A program made the position numbers and the translations under genes. Of a stretch of DNA of 64,000 nucleotides, positions 26,236 to 34,384 are shown piece after piece (positions within the stretch are counted from its first letter, which is position 1; each line of letters opens with the position of its first letter). The notes below the pieces were generated by a model. The model did no database searches. It was not told the DNA's origin and saw only the letters and a list, made by a program, of their open reading frames with translations. The stretch is from NCBI RefSeq assembly GCF_900177405.1, contig NZ_LT840185.1:2223501-2287500 (forward strand). The letters run 5' to 3'. This DNA comes from Allosphingosinicella indica. Its GTDB lineage: Bacteria > Pseudomonadota > Alphaproteobacteria > Sphingomonadales > Sphingomonadaceae.

Positions 26236-28056
26236 ATGTGCGGAATTATCGGCATTCTTGGAAATGATACGGTCTCGGATCGCTTGATCGCAGGCCTTCG
26301 GCGGCTGGAATATCGTGGTTACGATTCCGCCGGGCTCTGCACCATCGTCGATGGCCGGCTGGAGCGCCGCCGCGCCGAGGGCAAGCTCGACAATCTCGCA
26401 CGCGAGGTCGCCGAACATCCGTTGCGGGGCGAGGTCGGCATCGCGCACACCCGCTGGGCGACGCACGGCGCGCCGACCCGCGACAATGCCCATCCGCATG
26501 CCACCGACGAGGTTGCACTCGTCCACAACGGCATCATCGAGAATTTCCGGCCGCTACGTGCCGAGCTGGAGGCGGAGGGACGCAGCTTCGAGAGCCAGAC
26601 CGATACCGAGGTGGTCGCCCACCTCGTCAGCCGCGAGATCGAGCAGGGCGCCGAGCCGAAGGACGCGGTCGGCCGCGTACTGAAGCGTCTCCATGGCGCC
26701 TTCGCGCTCGCCATTCTCTGCAAGCGCTGGCCGGACATGCTGATCGGCGCGCGGCTCGGCTCTCCGCTGGTCGTCGGCTATGGCGAGGGCGAGACCTATC
26801 TCGGCTCGGATGCCCTTGCTTTGGCGCCACTTACGCAGCGTATCTCCTATCTCGAAGAAGGCGATTGGGTCGTCATCACCCGCGACGGCACACAGATTTA
26901 CGACGCGAACGACAATCCGGTCGAGCGGCCGATCACCACGTCGGGCGCCAGCGCCGCCGCGATCGAGAAGGGCAATTACCGGCACTTCATGCAGAAGGAG
27001 ATCCACGAGCAGCCGATCGTGGTCGCGCAGACGCTGCAATCCTATCTGCGCCCGCTGGAGCAGAAGGTCGCGCTGCCGGACATGGACTTCAGCTTCGCCG
27101 ACGTGCCGCGGATCACCATCGTCGCGTGCGGCACCAGCTTCTACGCCGGGATGGTCGCCAAATATTGGCTCGAGCGGTTTGCCCGCGTACCGGTCGAGCT
27201 CGATATCGCCTCGGAATTCCGCTACCGCGCGCCGGTGCTCGAAAAGGGCGGCATGGCGCTCTTCATCTCGCAATCGGGCGAGACCGCCGACACGCTCGCG
27301 GCGCTGCGCCATGCGCGGTCCGAGGGCCAGAAGATCGCCGTCGTGGTCAATGTGCCGACCAGCAGCATGGCGCGCGAGGCGGACCTGCTGCTGCCGACCC
27401 ATGCCGGCCCCGAGATCGGCGTCGCCTCGACCAAGGCCTTCACCTGCCAGCTCGCGGTGCTCGCAGCGCTCGCCACCAAGGTCGCGCGCGACAAGGGCGT
27501 CCTGACCGAGGCGGAGGAGCGGGAGATCGTCGGGCATCTCACCGAGGCGCCAGCGGCGATGAACGCCGCTTTGGGACAGGACGAGGCGATCGAGGCGATC
27601 GTCCCGCTTGTCGCCAAGGCGCGCGACGTCCTCTATCTCGGCCGCGGCCCGGATTATCCGATGGCGCTGGAAGGCGCGTTGAAACTAAAAGAAATCAGCT
27701 ACATCCACGCCGAAGGTTATGCGGCGGGTGAAATGAAGCATGGGCCGATCGCGCTGATCGACGAGAATGTGCCCGTCATCGTCATAGCGCCTTCGGGGCC
27801 GCTGTTCGAGAAGACCGTCTCCAACATGCACGAGGTGCAGGCGCGCGGCGGGCAGGTGCTGCTCATCTCGGACGGGCCCGGGCTGGCCGAGGCGGGGGAC
27901 GTCGTTGCGCGGATCGAAATGCCCACGGTGCATCCGCTCATCGCTCCGCTCGTCTATGCGGTGCCGGTGCAACTCCTCGCCTATCATGTCGCGGTCGCGA
28001 AAGGCACCGACGTGGATCAGCCGCGCAATCTTGCCAAATCGGTCACCGTCGAATGA
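26236..28056 (+). CDS. glmS: Glutamine--fructose-6-phosphate aminotransferase (isomerizing)
   Basis: 606 residues. N-terminal nucleophile Cys2 (MCGIIGILG), the glutaminase HTRWATHGAPTRDNAHPH, and two SIS domains with ISQSGETADTLAAL and CGTSFYAGMVAKYW; C-terminus PRNLAKSVTVE as in all GlmS. Catalyses the first step of UDP-GlcNAc synthesis. Confidence 0.98.
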   Translation: MCGIIGILGNDTVSDRLIAGLRRLEYRGYDSAGLCTIVDGRLERRRAEGKLDNLAREVAEHPLRGEVGIAHTRWATHGAPTRDNAHPHATDEVALVHNGIIENFRPLRAELEAEGRSFESQTDTEVVAHLVSREIEQGAEPKDAVGRVLKRLHGAFALAILCKRWPDMLIGARLGSPLVVGYGEGETYLGSDALALAPLTQRISYLEEGDWVVITRDGTQIYDANDNPVERPITTSGASAAAIEKGNYRHFMQKEIHEQPIVVAQTLQSYLRPLEQKVALPDMDFSFADVPRITIVACGTSFYAGMVAKYWLERFARVPVELDIASEFRYRAPVLEKGGMALFISQSGETADTLAALRHARSEGQKIAVVVNVPTSSMAREADLLLPTHAGPEIGVASTKAFTCQLAVLAALATKVARDKGVLTEAEEREIVGHLTEAPAAMNAALGQDEAIEAIVPLVAKARDVLYLGRGPDYPMALEGALKLKEISYIHAEGYAAGEMKHGPIALIDENVPVIVIAPSGPLFEKTVSNMHEVQARGGQVLLISDGPGLAEAGDVVARIEMPTVHPLIAPLVYAVPVQLLAYHVAVAKGTDVDQPRNLAKSVTVE

Positions 28057-28067
28057 CGTCTTGACGC

Positions 28068-28170
28068 CGTTCGGATCGAAACGCTACGCGATCCGAACGA
28101 TGTTCAAGAAGAATCGCGGATAATATGAACGATGTTCCGCCCGACCGCCCTGTCGATCCGAACGCTGTTC
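28068..28170 (+). promoter_or_regulatory. Phased GAACGnTGTTC dyads at the TetR start (candidate operator)
   Basis: GAACGATGTTC at 28095-28105 and 28127-28137 and GAACGCTGTTC at 28160-28170, starts spaced 32 and 33 bp (about three helical turns). The second contains the start codon region of the TetR gene. In addition CGTTCGGATC (28068-28077) and GATCCGAACG (28090-28099) form a perfect 10-bp inverted repeat with a 12-bp spacer, and GATCCGAACG recurs at 28155. Probable autoregulatory site; inferred. Confidence 0.6.
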
Positions 28171-28769
28171 CGGCGTCCAAACCCGATCGCGGCTATCATC
28201 ATGGCGCCCTCCGCCCTGCGTTGATCGCCGCTGCGCGTGCTTTGGTGATCGAGCGCGGGCCGGACGGTTTCAGCCTGCGTGAGACCGCGCGGCGCGCGCA
28301 GGTATCGCCATCGGCGCCGGCGCATCATTTCGGCGGGATGAAGGGGCTGCTGACTGCGGTGGCCGCGGAAGGGATAGTGCTTCTGGCAGAACAGCTTGAG
28401 GCCGTTCCTGACGAAGACTTCTCAGCGCGTATCACCGCGCAGGCCAATGCTTATGTCCAGTTCGCGCATGAGCAGCGCGCGTTGTTCGATCTGATGTGGC
28501 GCCGCGGCGCGATCGACACCGCCGATCCCGCCCATGCCGCCGCCGTCACGCGCATCTTGACGGCGTTCGACCGGACAATTCGTGGTGCCGAGGCGCCCGC
28601 CGCCTCCGGCCCGCAGGATCCTCTGCTCGCGCCGACGCATGCCGCCTGGTCGATGATCCACGGTTTCGCCGCGCTGGCCGCCGCGGGCGCTTATGGCAAC
28701 GAGCCCTGGTCGGCCGAACGCGCCCGCGCTGCGCTGCTTTCGAAGGTGCTCTCGCGCCTCGTTCTTTGA
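28125..28769 (+). CDS. TetR/AcrR family transcriptional regulator
   Basis: 214 residues. A disordered N-terminus, then HTH at about 30-75 (ALIAAARALVIERGPDGFSLRETARRAQVSPSAPAHHFGGMKGLLTAVA) with the usual TetR recognition helix; the C-terminal part (residues 110-195) resembles the WHG-type ligand domain. Likely represses itself and perhaps the MFS-phosphatase pair downstream (60 bp away). Confidence 0.92.
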   Translation: MNDVPPDRPVDPNAVPASKPDRGYHHGALRPALIAAARALVIERGPDGFSLRETARRAQVSPSAPAHHFGGMKGLLTAVAAEGIVLLAEQLEAVPDEDFSARITAQANAYVQFAHEQRALFDLMWRRGAIDTADPAHAAAVTRILTAFDRTIRGAEAPAASGPQDPLLAPTHAAWSMIHGFAALAAAGAYGNEPWSAERARAALLSKVLSRLVL

Positions 28770-28829
28770 TCGCTTGCGGGCGCGCGCCGCGCTGCTACGG
28801 TCCGGCGCAAAACAGGGGAGGAGGCTCGC

Positions 28830-30422
28830 ATGAGCATGGGGGCCGCGGCGCATCAGCCGTCGAAGAAGGAAATCCGGCTCGTCATCACCGCATCCTCGCT
28901 GGGGACGGTGTTCGAATGGTATGATTTCTTCATCTACGGCACGCTCGCCGCGATCATCGGCCGCACCTTCTTCCCGGCCGAGAGCGAGATCGCACAGCTT
29001 CTGCTCGCGCTCGCCGGGTTCGCCGTCGGCTTCGGCGTCCGCCCGATCGGTGCGGTGCTGTTCGGCTATCTGGGCGACCGGCTCGGGCGGAAATACACCT
29101 TCCTCGTCACCATCACTCTGATGGGCCTCGCCACCGCGGCGATCGGCTTCGTGCCGTCCGCCGCCAGCATTGGCTTCGCCGCGCCGGTGATCATCATCCT
29201 GCTGCGCGTGCTGCAGGGCCTCGCGCTCGGCGGCGAATATGGCGGCGCGGCGATCTACGTCGCCGAGCATGCGCCCGCCGGCAAGCGCGGCTTCTACACC
29301 AGCTTCATCCAGGCTAGTGTCGCCGGCGGCTTCATCCTCAGCCTCGGCGTCGTCCTCGCAACCCAGGCGATCGTCGGTGCCGAGGCATGGGCGGAGTGGG
29401 GCTGGCGCATCCCTTTCATCTTCTCGCTCGCGCTGCTCGCCATTTCGCTCTGGATGCGGTTGAAGCTCTCCGAAAGCCCAGTGTTCCGCGCGATGAAGGA
29501 GGCGGGCGAGATTGCGGCCAATCCGCTCAAGGAAAGCTTCACCTATCCGGGCAACGCCAAGCGCATCCTGGTCGCGCTGTTCGGCATCGCGGCGGGGCTG
29601 ACGGTGATCTGGTACACCGCGATGTTCCAGGTGCTCTACTTCCTGCAGAATGCGCTGAAGGTGGATGACACGACCGCGCAAACGCTGGTCGGCATCGGCG
29701 CCGCGACCGGGCTCATCTGGTTCGTCCTGTTCGGCTGGCTCTCGGACAAGGTGGGGCGCAAGAAGCCGATCGTTATCGGCTATGTGCTGACGCTCCTGCT
29801 GCTATTTCCGCTGTTCAAGATGATCGGCGATGCAGGAAACCCGGAGCTCTCGGCCGCCGCCGAGCGCGCGCCGGTGGTCGTCTCCGGACCGGCCTGCGGC
29901 TACGATCCCTTCGCCAAGACGCAGAAGGGCGAGTGCGGGCGGCTGCTCGACTATTTCTCCAAGAAGGGCGTGGCTTATTCGACCGCGGAGGCACCGCAGG
30001 CTGGCGTCACCATCGGTGGTGCACCTGTGGCCGATACGAGCCCCGCGGCGCTCGATACGGCGCTGTCCGCCGCTGGCTACGATCTCGCCAAGGTTCATCC
30101 GGACGGATGGCGGATCGCGGTGATCCTCGTCGGCGTGCTGGCGCTCTCGGCGCTGTCGGGGGCGACTTTCGGGCCGGTCGCGGCGCTGCTCGCGGAGATG
30201 TTCCCGGCCAGGATTCGCTACAGCTCGATGTCGATTCCCTATCATATCGGCACCGGCTATTTCGGCGGATTCCTGCCGGTCATCAGCCAGTATATCATCG
30301 CGCGGACGGGCGATCCCTATTCGGGCCTCTGGTACACCTTCGCGGTGGTGCTGATGGCATTGATCGTTACCGTCCTCTGGCTCCCCGAGACGGTGAACCG
30401 CAAGGTCGAACAGGCGGCATGA
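28830..30422 (+). CDS. MFS transporter, metabolite:H+ symporter type
   Basis: 530 residues with 12 predicted helices. MHS-family signatures: VFEWYDFFIYGTLAA, RPIGAVLFGYLGDRLGRKYTF, GLALGGEYGGAAIYVAEHAP. Between helices 9 and 10 there is an unusually long polar insertion of about 100 residues (about 338-425, with CGYDPF and GECGRLLDYF, two Cys) facing outside. Substrate probably an organic acid or similar metabolite. GGGGAGGAGG upstream of ATG. Overlaps the next gene by 4 bases. Confidence 0.9.
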   Translation: MSMGAAAHQPSKKEIRLVITASSLGTVFEWYDFFIYGTLAAIIGRTFFPAESEIAQLLLALAGFAVGFGVRPIGAVLFGYLGDRLGRKYTFLVTITLMGLATAAIGFVPSAASIGFAAPVIIILLRVLQGLALGGEYGGAAIYVAEHAPAGKRGFYTSFIQASVAGGFILSLGVVLATQAIVGAEAWAEWGWRIPFIFSLALLAISLWMRLKLSESPVFRAMKEAGEIAANPLKESFTYPGNAKRILVALFGIAAGLTVIWYTAMFQVLYFLQNALKVDDTTAQTLVGIGAATGLIWFVLFGWLSDKVGRKKPIVIGYVLTLLLLFPLFKMIGDAGNPELSAAAERAPVVVSGPACGYDPFAKTQKGECGRLLDYFSKKGVAYSTAEAPQAGVTIGGAPVADTSPAALDTALSAAGYDLAKVHPDGWRIAVILVGVLALSALSGATFGPVAALLAEMFPARIRYSSMSIPYHIGTGYFGGFLPVISQYIIARTGDPYSGLWYTFAVVLMALIVTVLWLPETVNRKVEQAA

Positions 30423-31270
30423 TGCGGCTTCCCAACGGACTGATCGAAGATGCCGGCGCCGTCCTCCGCGAGGCGGCGGCGACCGCGATCCTCCCACGCT
30501 ATCGCGCGCTCGCGGCTAGCGAGATCGAGGAGAAGAGTCCGGGCGAGCTGGTCACCGTCGCCGATCGCGAGGCCGAAGCGATCCTGACGCGGGGACTTGC
30601 GGCGCTGCTGCCCGGATCGCGCGTCATCGGCGAGGAGGCCTGCGCCGCCGACCCATCGCTGATCGACGCGGCCGGGGAGGGGCTCGTCTGGCTCGTCGAT
30701 CCGCTCGACGGCACCGCCAATTTCGCAGCGGGCGAGCCGGTCTTTGCCGTCATGGCGGCGCTGCTCCGCGACGGCGAGACGATCGGCGCCTGGATCCTCG
30801 ATCCGCTGGAAGACACCCTGTGTTCGGCGGAGCTTGGCGCAGGTGCCCAAGTTCCCCGGCGAAAGCCGGCGCCCATTCGCACGTCGGATGCTGGGCCCCG
30901 CCTTTCGCCGGGAAACATGAAAGGCTCGATCGGCCGCTTCATGCCGCCCGATATCGCTGGGGCAGTCGCGAAGCGGGCGGAAGCGTTCGGCGCCCTGCTA
31001 CCCAACATGAAATGCGCCGGCGCCGAATATCCCGCCATCGCCGCCGGCGAGCGTGATTTCGCTTTCTACTGGCGGACGCTGGCCTGGGATCATGCCGCGG
31101 GCGTGCTGCTGCTCAACGAGGCCGGCGGCAAGGCGGCGCGGCCCGACGGATCGCCCTACCGGCCGGGCTGTGCCGGGAGCGGCCTCCTCGCGGCGCATAG
31201 CCCGGAGGCGTGGGAGATGGTTCAGGCCGCGCTGGCGGCGGGCGATTTGGCGAGCCGGTCGAACGCCTGA
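30419..31270 (+). CDS. Inositol monophosphatase family protein containing an in-frame palindromic element
   Basis: 283 residues from ATG 30419 (or the next codon, also ATG). Mg-binding motifs are intact: GEEA (about 76), [11 protein letters not shown] (about 97-107) and [15 protein letters not shown] (about 222-236). It could be a phosphatase for inositol phosphate, a nucleotide bisphosphate or another sugar phosphate. Codons 145-166 are formed by a 66-bp palindrome (30851-30916), which adds a basic, Pro-rich segment (VPRRKPAP...SPGN). The 3' end overlaps convergent kdsA by 49 nt. Confidence 0.88.
   Translation: MMRLPNGLIEDAGAVLREAAATAILPRYRALAASEIEEKSPGELVTVADREAEAILTRGLAALLPGSRVIGEEACAADPSLIDAAGEGLVWLVDPLDGTANFAAGEPVFAVMAALLRDGETIGAWILDPLEDTLCSAELGAGAQVPRRKPAPIRTSDAGPRLSPGNMKGSIGRFMPPDIAGAVAKRAEAFGALLPNMKCAGAEYPAIAAGERDFAFYWRTLAWDHAAGVLLLNEAGGKAARPDGSPYRPGCAGSGLLAAHSPEAWEMVQAALAAGDLASRSNA
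30851..30916. repeat. REP-like palindrome inside the phosphatase gene (family D)
   Basis: Arms 30851-30874 (GTTCCCCGGCGAAAGCCGG...) and 30893-30916 (...CTTTCGCCGGGAAAC) pair at 21 of 24 positions around an 18-nt centre. This is the form of a sphingomonad-type intergenic palindrome with GGCGAAAGCC stem. Length 66 is divisible by 3 and it begins on a codon boundary of the host gene, keeping the reading frame. Confidence 0.8.
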
Positions 31271-32067
31271 AGCTGCGCCAGCAGCGCGGGCATATCGGCC
31301 AGCGGCACCATGTTCGGCCCGTCGCTCGGCGCCCGCTCGGGCGCCTCGTGTGTCTCGATGAACAATGCCGCGACGCCTACCGCCACCGCGGCCCGCGCCA
31401 GCACCGGCACATATTCGCGCTGCCCGCCCGAGCTGGTGCCTTGGCCGCCCGGCTGCTGCACCGAATGGGTGGCGTCGAACACCACCGGGAAGCCGGTCTC
31501 CGCCAGCACCGGCAGCGCACGCATGTCGCTGACCAACGTATTGTAGCCGAAGCTCGCGCCGCGCTCGGTGAGCATCACGCGATCGTTGCCGGCGGCGACG
31601 AGCTTGGCGGCGACGTTCTTCATGTCCCAGGGCGCAAGAAACTGGCCCTTCTTGACGTTGACCACCCGCCCGGTCCGCGCCGCGGCGACCAGCAGGTCGG
31701 TCTGGCGGCAGAGGAAGGCGGGGATCTGGAGCACGTCGACCACTTCGGCGACGGCCGCGCATTGCGTCGCCTCGTGCACGTCGGTTACCACCGGGCAGCC
31801 GAACCGTTCCTTGATCTCGGCGAAGACGGCGAGCGCCGTGTCGAGCCCGATCCCGCGCGCGGCGTCGATCGACGTGCGGTTCGCCTTGTCGAACGAGGAT
31901 TTGTAGATGAGGCCGATGCCCAGCGCGCGGCACATGGCCGTGAGCGCGTCGGCGGTTTCGATCGCATGATCGCGGCTCTCCATCGCGCAGGGGCCGGCGA
32001 GCAGCACGAACGGACGGTCGTTGGCGATCGAGAGGTCGCCGATGGTGATGGTGCGCGGCGTCGTCAT
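31222..32067 (-). CDS. kdsA: 3-deoxy-8-phosphooctulonate synthase (KdsA), metal-dependent type
   Basis: 281 residues from ATG 32067, two bases after the upstream stop, with GGAGCC as ribosome-binding site (a start at 32085 would overlap the upstream gene). Condenses arabinose-5-phosphate with [15 protein letters not shown] has Cys where metal-independent KdsA has Asn, so it is the metal-dependent class. Also [20 protein letters not shown] and [22 protein letters not shown]. Last gene of a four-gene leftward operon. Confidence 0.95.
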   Translation of the reverse strand: MTTPRTITIGDLSIANDRPFVLLAGPCAMESRDHAIETADALTAMCRALGIGLIYKSSFDKANRTSIDAARGIGLDTALAVFAEIKERFGCPVVTDVHEATQCAAVAEVVDVLQIPAFLCRQTDLLVAAARTGRVVNVKKGQFLAPWDMKNVAAKLVAAGNDRVMLTERGASFGYNTLVSDMRALPVLAETGFPVVFDATHSVQQPGGQGTSSGGQREYVPVLARAAVAVGVAALFIETHEAPERAPSDGPNMVPLADMPALLAQLQAFDRLAKSPAASAA

Positions 32068-32069
32068 GG

Positions 32070-33389
32070 TCAGAAGGCTCCGCAATCGTCGAGGATTTCG
32101 CCCACCGGGCGTCCGCGCGCGGCGAACATGCGGATGCGCGATTCATTGGTCAGCACGTCCCAGGCCTCGGTCTCGACCGCCGGCCAGTGCGCTTCGGGGA
32201 TGACGACCACGCCATCTTCGTCGGCGAAGACGTAATCGCCGTTCGCCACCGGCACGCCGCCGATCAGCACAGGCGCGTTCATCGCCGCCAGCGTGCCTTC
32301 ATACTTGATGTCGTCGCAATAAGAGCCGCGCGCGTAGACGGGGAGGCCGAGCGCGCGCACGTCCGCCGTATCGCGCGTGAAGCCGTCGATCACCGCGCCG
32401 ACCGCGCCGGCGCGGATGGCGAGATTGGCGTTGAGATCGCCAAAATAGGCGCGATTGGGCACCTTGGTCGAGACCATGATGACGTCGCCCGGCCGGATGA
32501 AGCTGTAGGAATCGAGCGCGCGGTAGATGCCCTTCCAGGCATCGGAGCGGCGCGCTTCTTCGTCGAGCGCGGCCAGCTCCAGCGTCTTGGCGCGGCCGAG
32601 AATCTTGCCGCCGCTGGTCGGGCGTATCGCGGCCGGCAGCACCGCCTTCAGTCCGCGCTCCTTGGCGATATCGGCGAGGACGGGGGAGGACAGGTGCGAT
32701 CGCATCGCGCGCAGCCGCCCGGTCTCGACCGCCCGGTGGCCCGCGGCGACGGCTTCGGCCAGCTCCAGATCGGCGGGCACGTTGACGTCGATCTGCTCTT
32801 CCGGCGTGAGATCGAACAGGATCGGCTTCGCGCCGAAGCGCCGGGTAGGGGCGGGATCGCCCTCGCGGCGGCGCACGATGTAGAGGCTCATCGCTTCCAC
32901 CACCGTCGGCGGCAGATCGACGCTGTTGGGAATTCGCCCGCGTCCGTAGAGCGGGTCGGCGCCGTCCCAGCAATATTGCTTGGCGCGCGAGACGCCGACC
33001 AGGCTGTCCGCCTCGGGATCGGCGAGTAGCGCCTCGATCGCGCGCGTCAGCGTCGCAGCGGAAACGAAAGGCGCGGTGCAGAGGCACTGGATGTAGAGAT
33101 CGGCGGGCGGCACCGCGGAACATTCATAAGCGAACATCTCATGGCCGTCGGCGGCGTTGCTCGCCAGCTCGCGCGGGCGCCGCAGCCGCTCGACCGACAG
33201 ATCGGCGGCAAGATCAGCGAGATCGTCGGACTCGGTGTCGAGATAGACGGTATCGATCCGCGGGCAGGCCAGCACCTGCCGGAGCTTGCGTTTGAAGAGG
33301 TGCTCGCCGTCGAGAATGCGCAGGTTCTTGCCCGCGATCCGCTCGCTGCTGCCCTTGGCGGGGACGAAAGCGACGATCCGCGGCGTCAT
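32070..33389 (-). CDS. Fusion: acylneuraminate-type cytidylyltransferase + RraA-like aldolase domain
   Basis: 439 residues. Residues 1-225 are a CMP-sugar synthetase of the NeuA type ([17 protein letters not shown] at about 8-24, [25 protein letters not shown]), not the KdsB type. From about 235 the chain is RraA-like: [67 protein letters not shown] with the conserved Arg-Asp pair, [18 protein letters not shown]. RraA-like proteins include class II pyruvate aldolases (HMG/CHA aldolase). The start overlaps the kpsF stop by 4 bases. Joins sugar activation with a 2-keto acid-type domain; the second activity is not known. Confidence 0.9.
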   Translation of the reverse strand: MTPRIVAFVPAKGSSERIAGKNLRILDGEHLFKRKLRQVLACPRIDTVYLDTESDDLADLAADLSVERLRRPRELASNAADGHEMFAYECSAVPPADLYIQCLCTAPFVSAATLTRAIEALLADPEADSLVGVSRAKQYCWDGADPLYGRGRIPNSVDLPPTVVEAMSLYIVRRREGDPAPTRRFGAKPILFDLTPEEQIDVNVPADLELAEAVAAGHRAVETGRLRAMRSHLSSPVLADIAKERGLKAVLPAAIRPTSGGKILGRAKTLELAALDEEARRSDAWKGIYRALDSYSFIRPGDVIMVSTKVPNRAYFGDLNANLAIRAGAVGAVIDGFTRDTADVRALGLPVYARGSYCDDIKYEGTLAAMNAPVLIGGVPVANGDYVFADEDGVVVIPEAHWPAVETEAWDVLTNESRIRMFAARGRPVGEILDDCGAF

Positions 33390-34384
33390 GCCTGCACCAG
33401 ATCGTAAGTGTGGATCATGCCCTCGAGTACGCCGGCTTCGTTGACCACCGGCAGCACCAGAAAGCGGCCGCCGCTGTCCTGCATCAGCACCAGCGCGTCG
33501 GCGACGTTCGCCTCGGCAGGCAGGGTCACCGGATCGGCGCCCATGATCGCCTCGGCGCGAGTTTCGTAGAGATCCTGGCGGGACTGGATGAGGCGGCGGA
33601 TGTCGCCGTCGACGATGAGGCCCAGGAAACGTCCGTCGTGATCGACGACGGAGGCGGCGCCAAGACGCTTCGCCGACATGACGCCGATCAGCTCGGCGAC
33701 CGAGGCGTGCGGCAGCACCGTCGGCATGTCCTCACCGCTCCGCATCAGGTGGCGGATGGGAATCATGTGGCGGCCGAGCAGCCCGGCCGGGTGGTGGCGG
33801 AGGAAATCGTCGCGGGTGAAGCCGCGAAGCCGGCTGACCGCGACCGCGAGCGCATCGCCCACAGCCATCTGCAGCGTGGTCGATGCGGTCGGCGCCATGC
33901 CGATATGGTCGGCCTCGCGCGCGATCTCGGTCAGGATGAGATGGTCGGCGGCGCGCGCCAGCGGCGATTCCGCCCTGCCGACGATGCCGATGAGCAGGCA
34001 GCCGCGCGCCTTCAGCAGCGGCAGAATGCGCAATATCTCGTCGGTCGCGCCGCTGTTCGAGAAGAGGATGACGACATTACCGGTCTGCACCGCGCCGAGA
34101 TCGCCATGCGCGGCTTCCGCGGCGTTGAGGAACAGCGCGGGCGTGCCGAGGCTGGAGAAGGTGGCGGCGAGCTTGGCGGCGACGAGCCCCGACTTGCCGA
34201 CGCCGGTGCAGACGATTGGCCGCTCCTGCCCGGCGATCAGCGCGACGGCGTCGGTGACGTCGGCCTGGTCGCTGGCGATGAACGCTGTGATCGCGTCGCG
34301 CTCGGTCTCGAGCACTTGGCGGAACCACTGGTCCGGCCCATCGACGACGGCGGCGCCGTCTATGCGGAAGGGAAGCGCGGTCAT
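33386..34384 (-). CDS. kpsF: D-arabinose-5-phosphate isomerase (KpsF/GutQ/KdsD family)
   Basis: 332 residues. SIS domain with VCTGVGKSGLVAAKLAATFSSLGTPALFLNAAEAAHGDLG and FSNSGATDEILRILP, then GMAPTASTTLQMAVGDALAV, then two CBS domains (about 210-265 and 275-330). Converts ribulose-5-phosphate to arabinose-5-phosphate, the KdsA substrate. Overlaps both neighbours by 4 bases. Presence beside kdsA defines a 3-deoxy-octulosonate pathway. Confidence 0.95.
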   Translation of the reverse strand: MTALPFRIDGAAVVDGPDQWFRQVLETERDAITAFIASDQADVTDAVALIAGQERPIVCTGVGKSGLVAAKLAATFSSLGTPALFLNAAEAAHGDLGAVQTGNVVILFSNSGATDEILRILPLLKARGCLLIGIVGRAESPLARAADHLILTEIAREADHIGMAPTASTTLQMAVGDALAVAVSRLRGFTRDDFLRHHPAGLLGRHMIPIRHLMRSGEDMPTVLPHASVAELIGVMSAKRLGAASVVDHDGRFLGLIVDGDIRRLIQSRQDLYETRAEAIMGADPVTLPAEANVADALVLMQDSGGRFLVLPVVNEAGVLEGMIHTYDLVQA

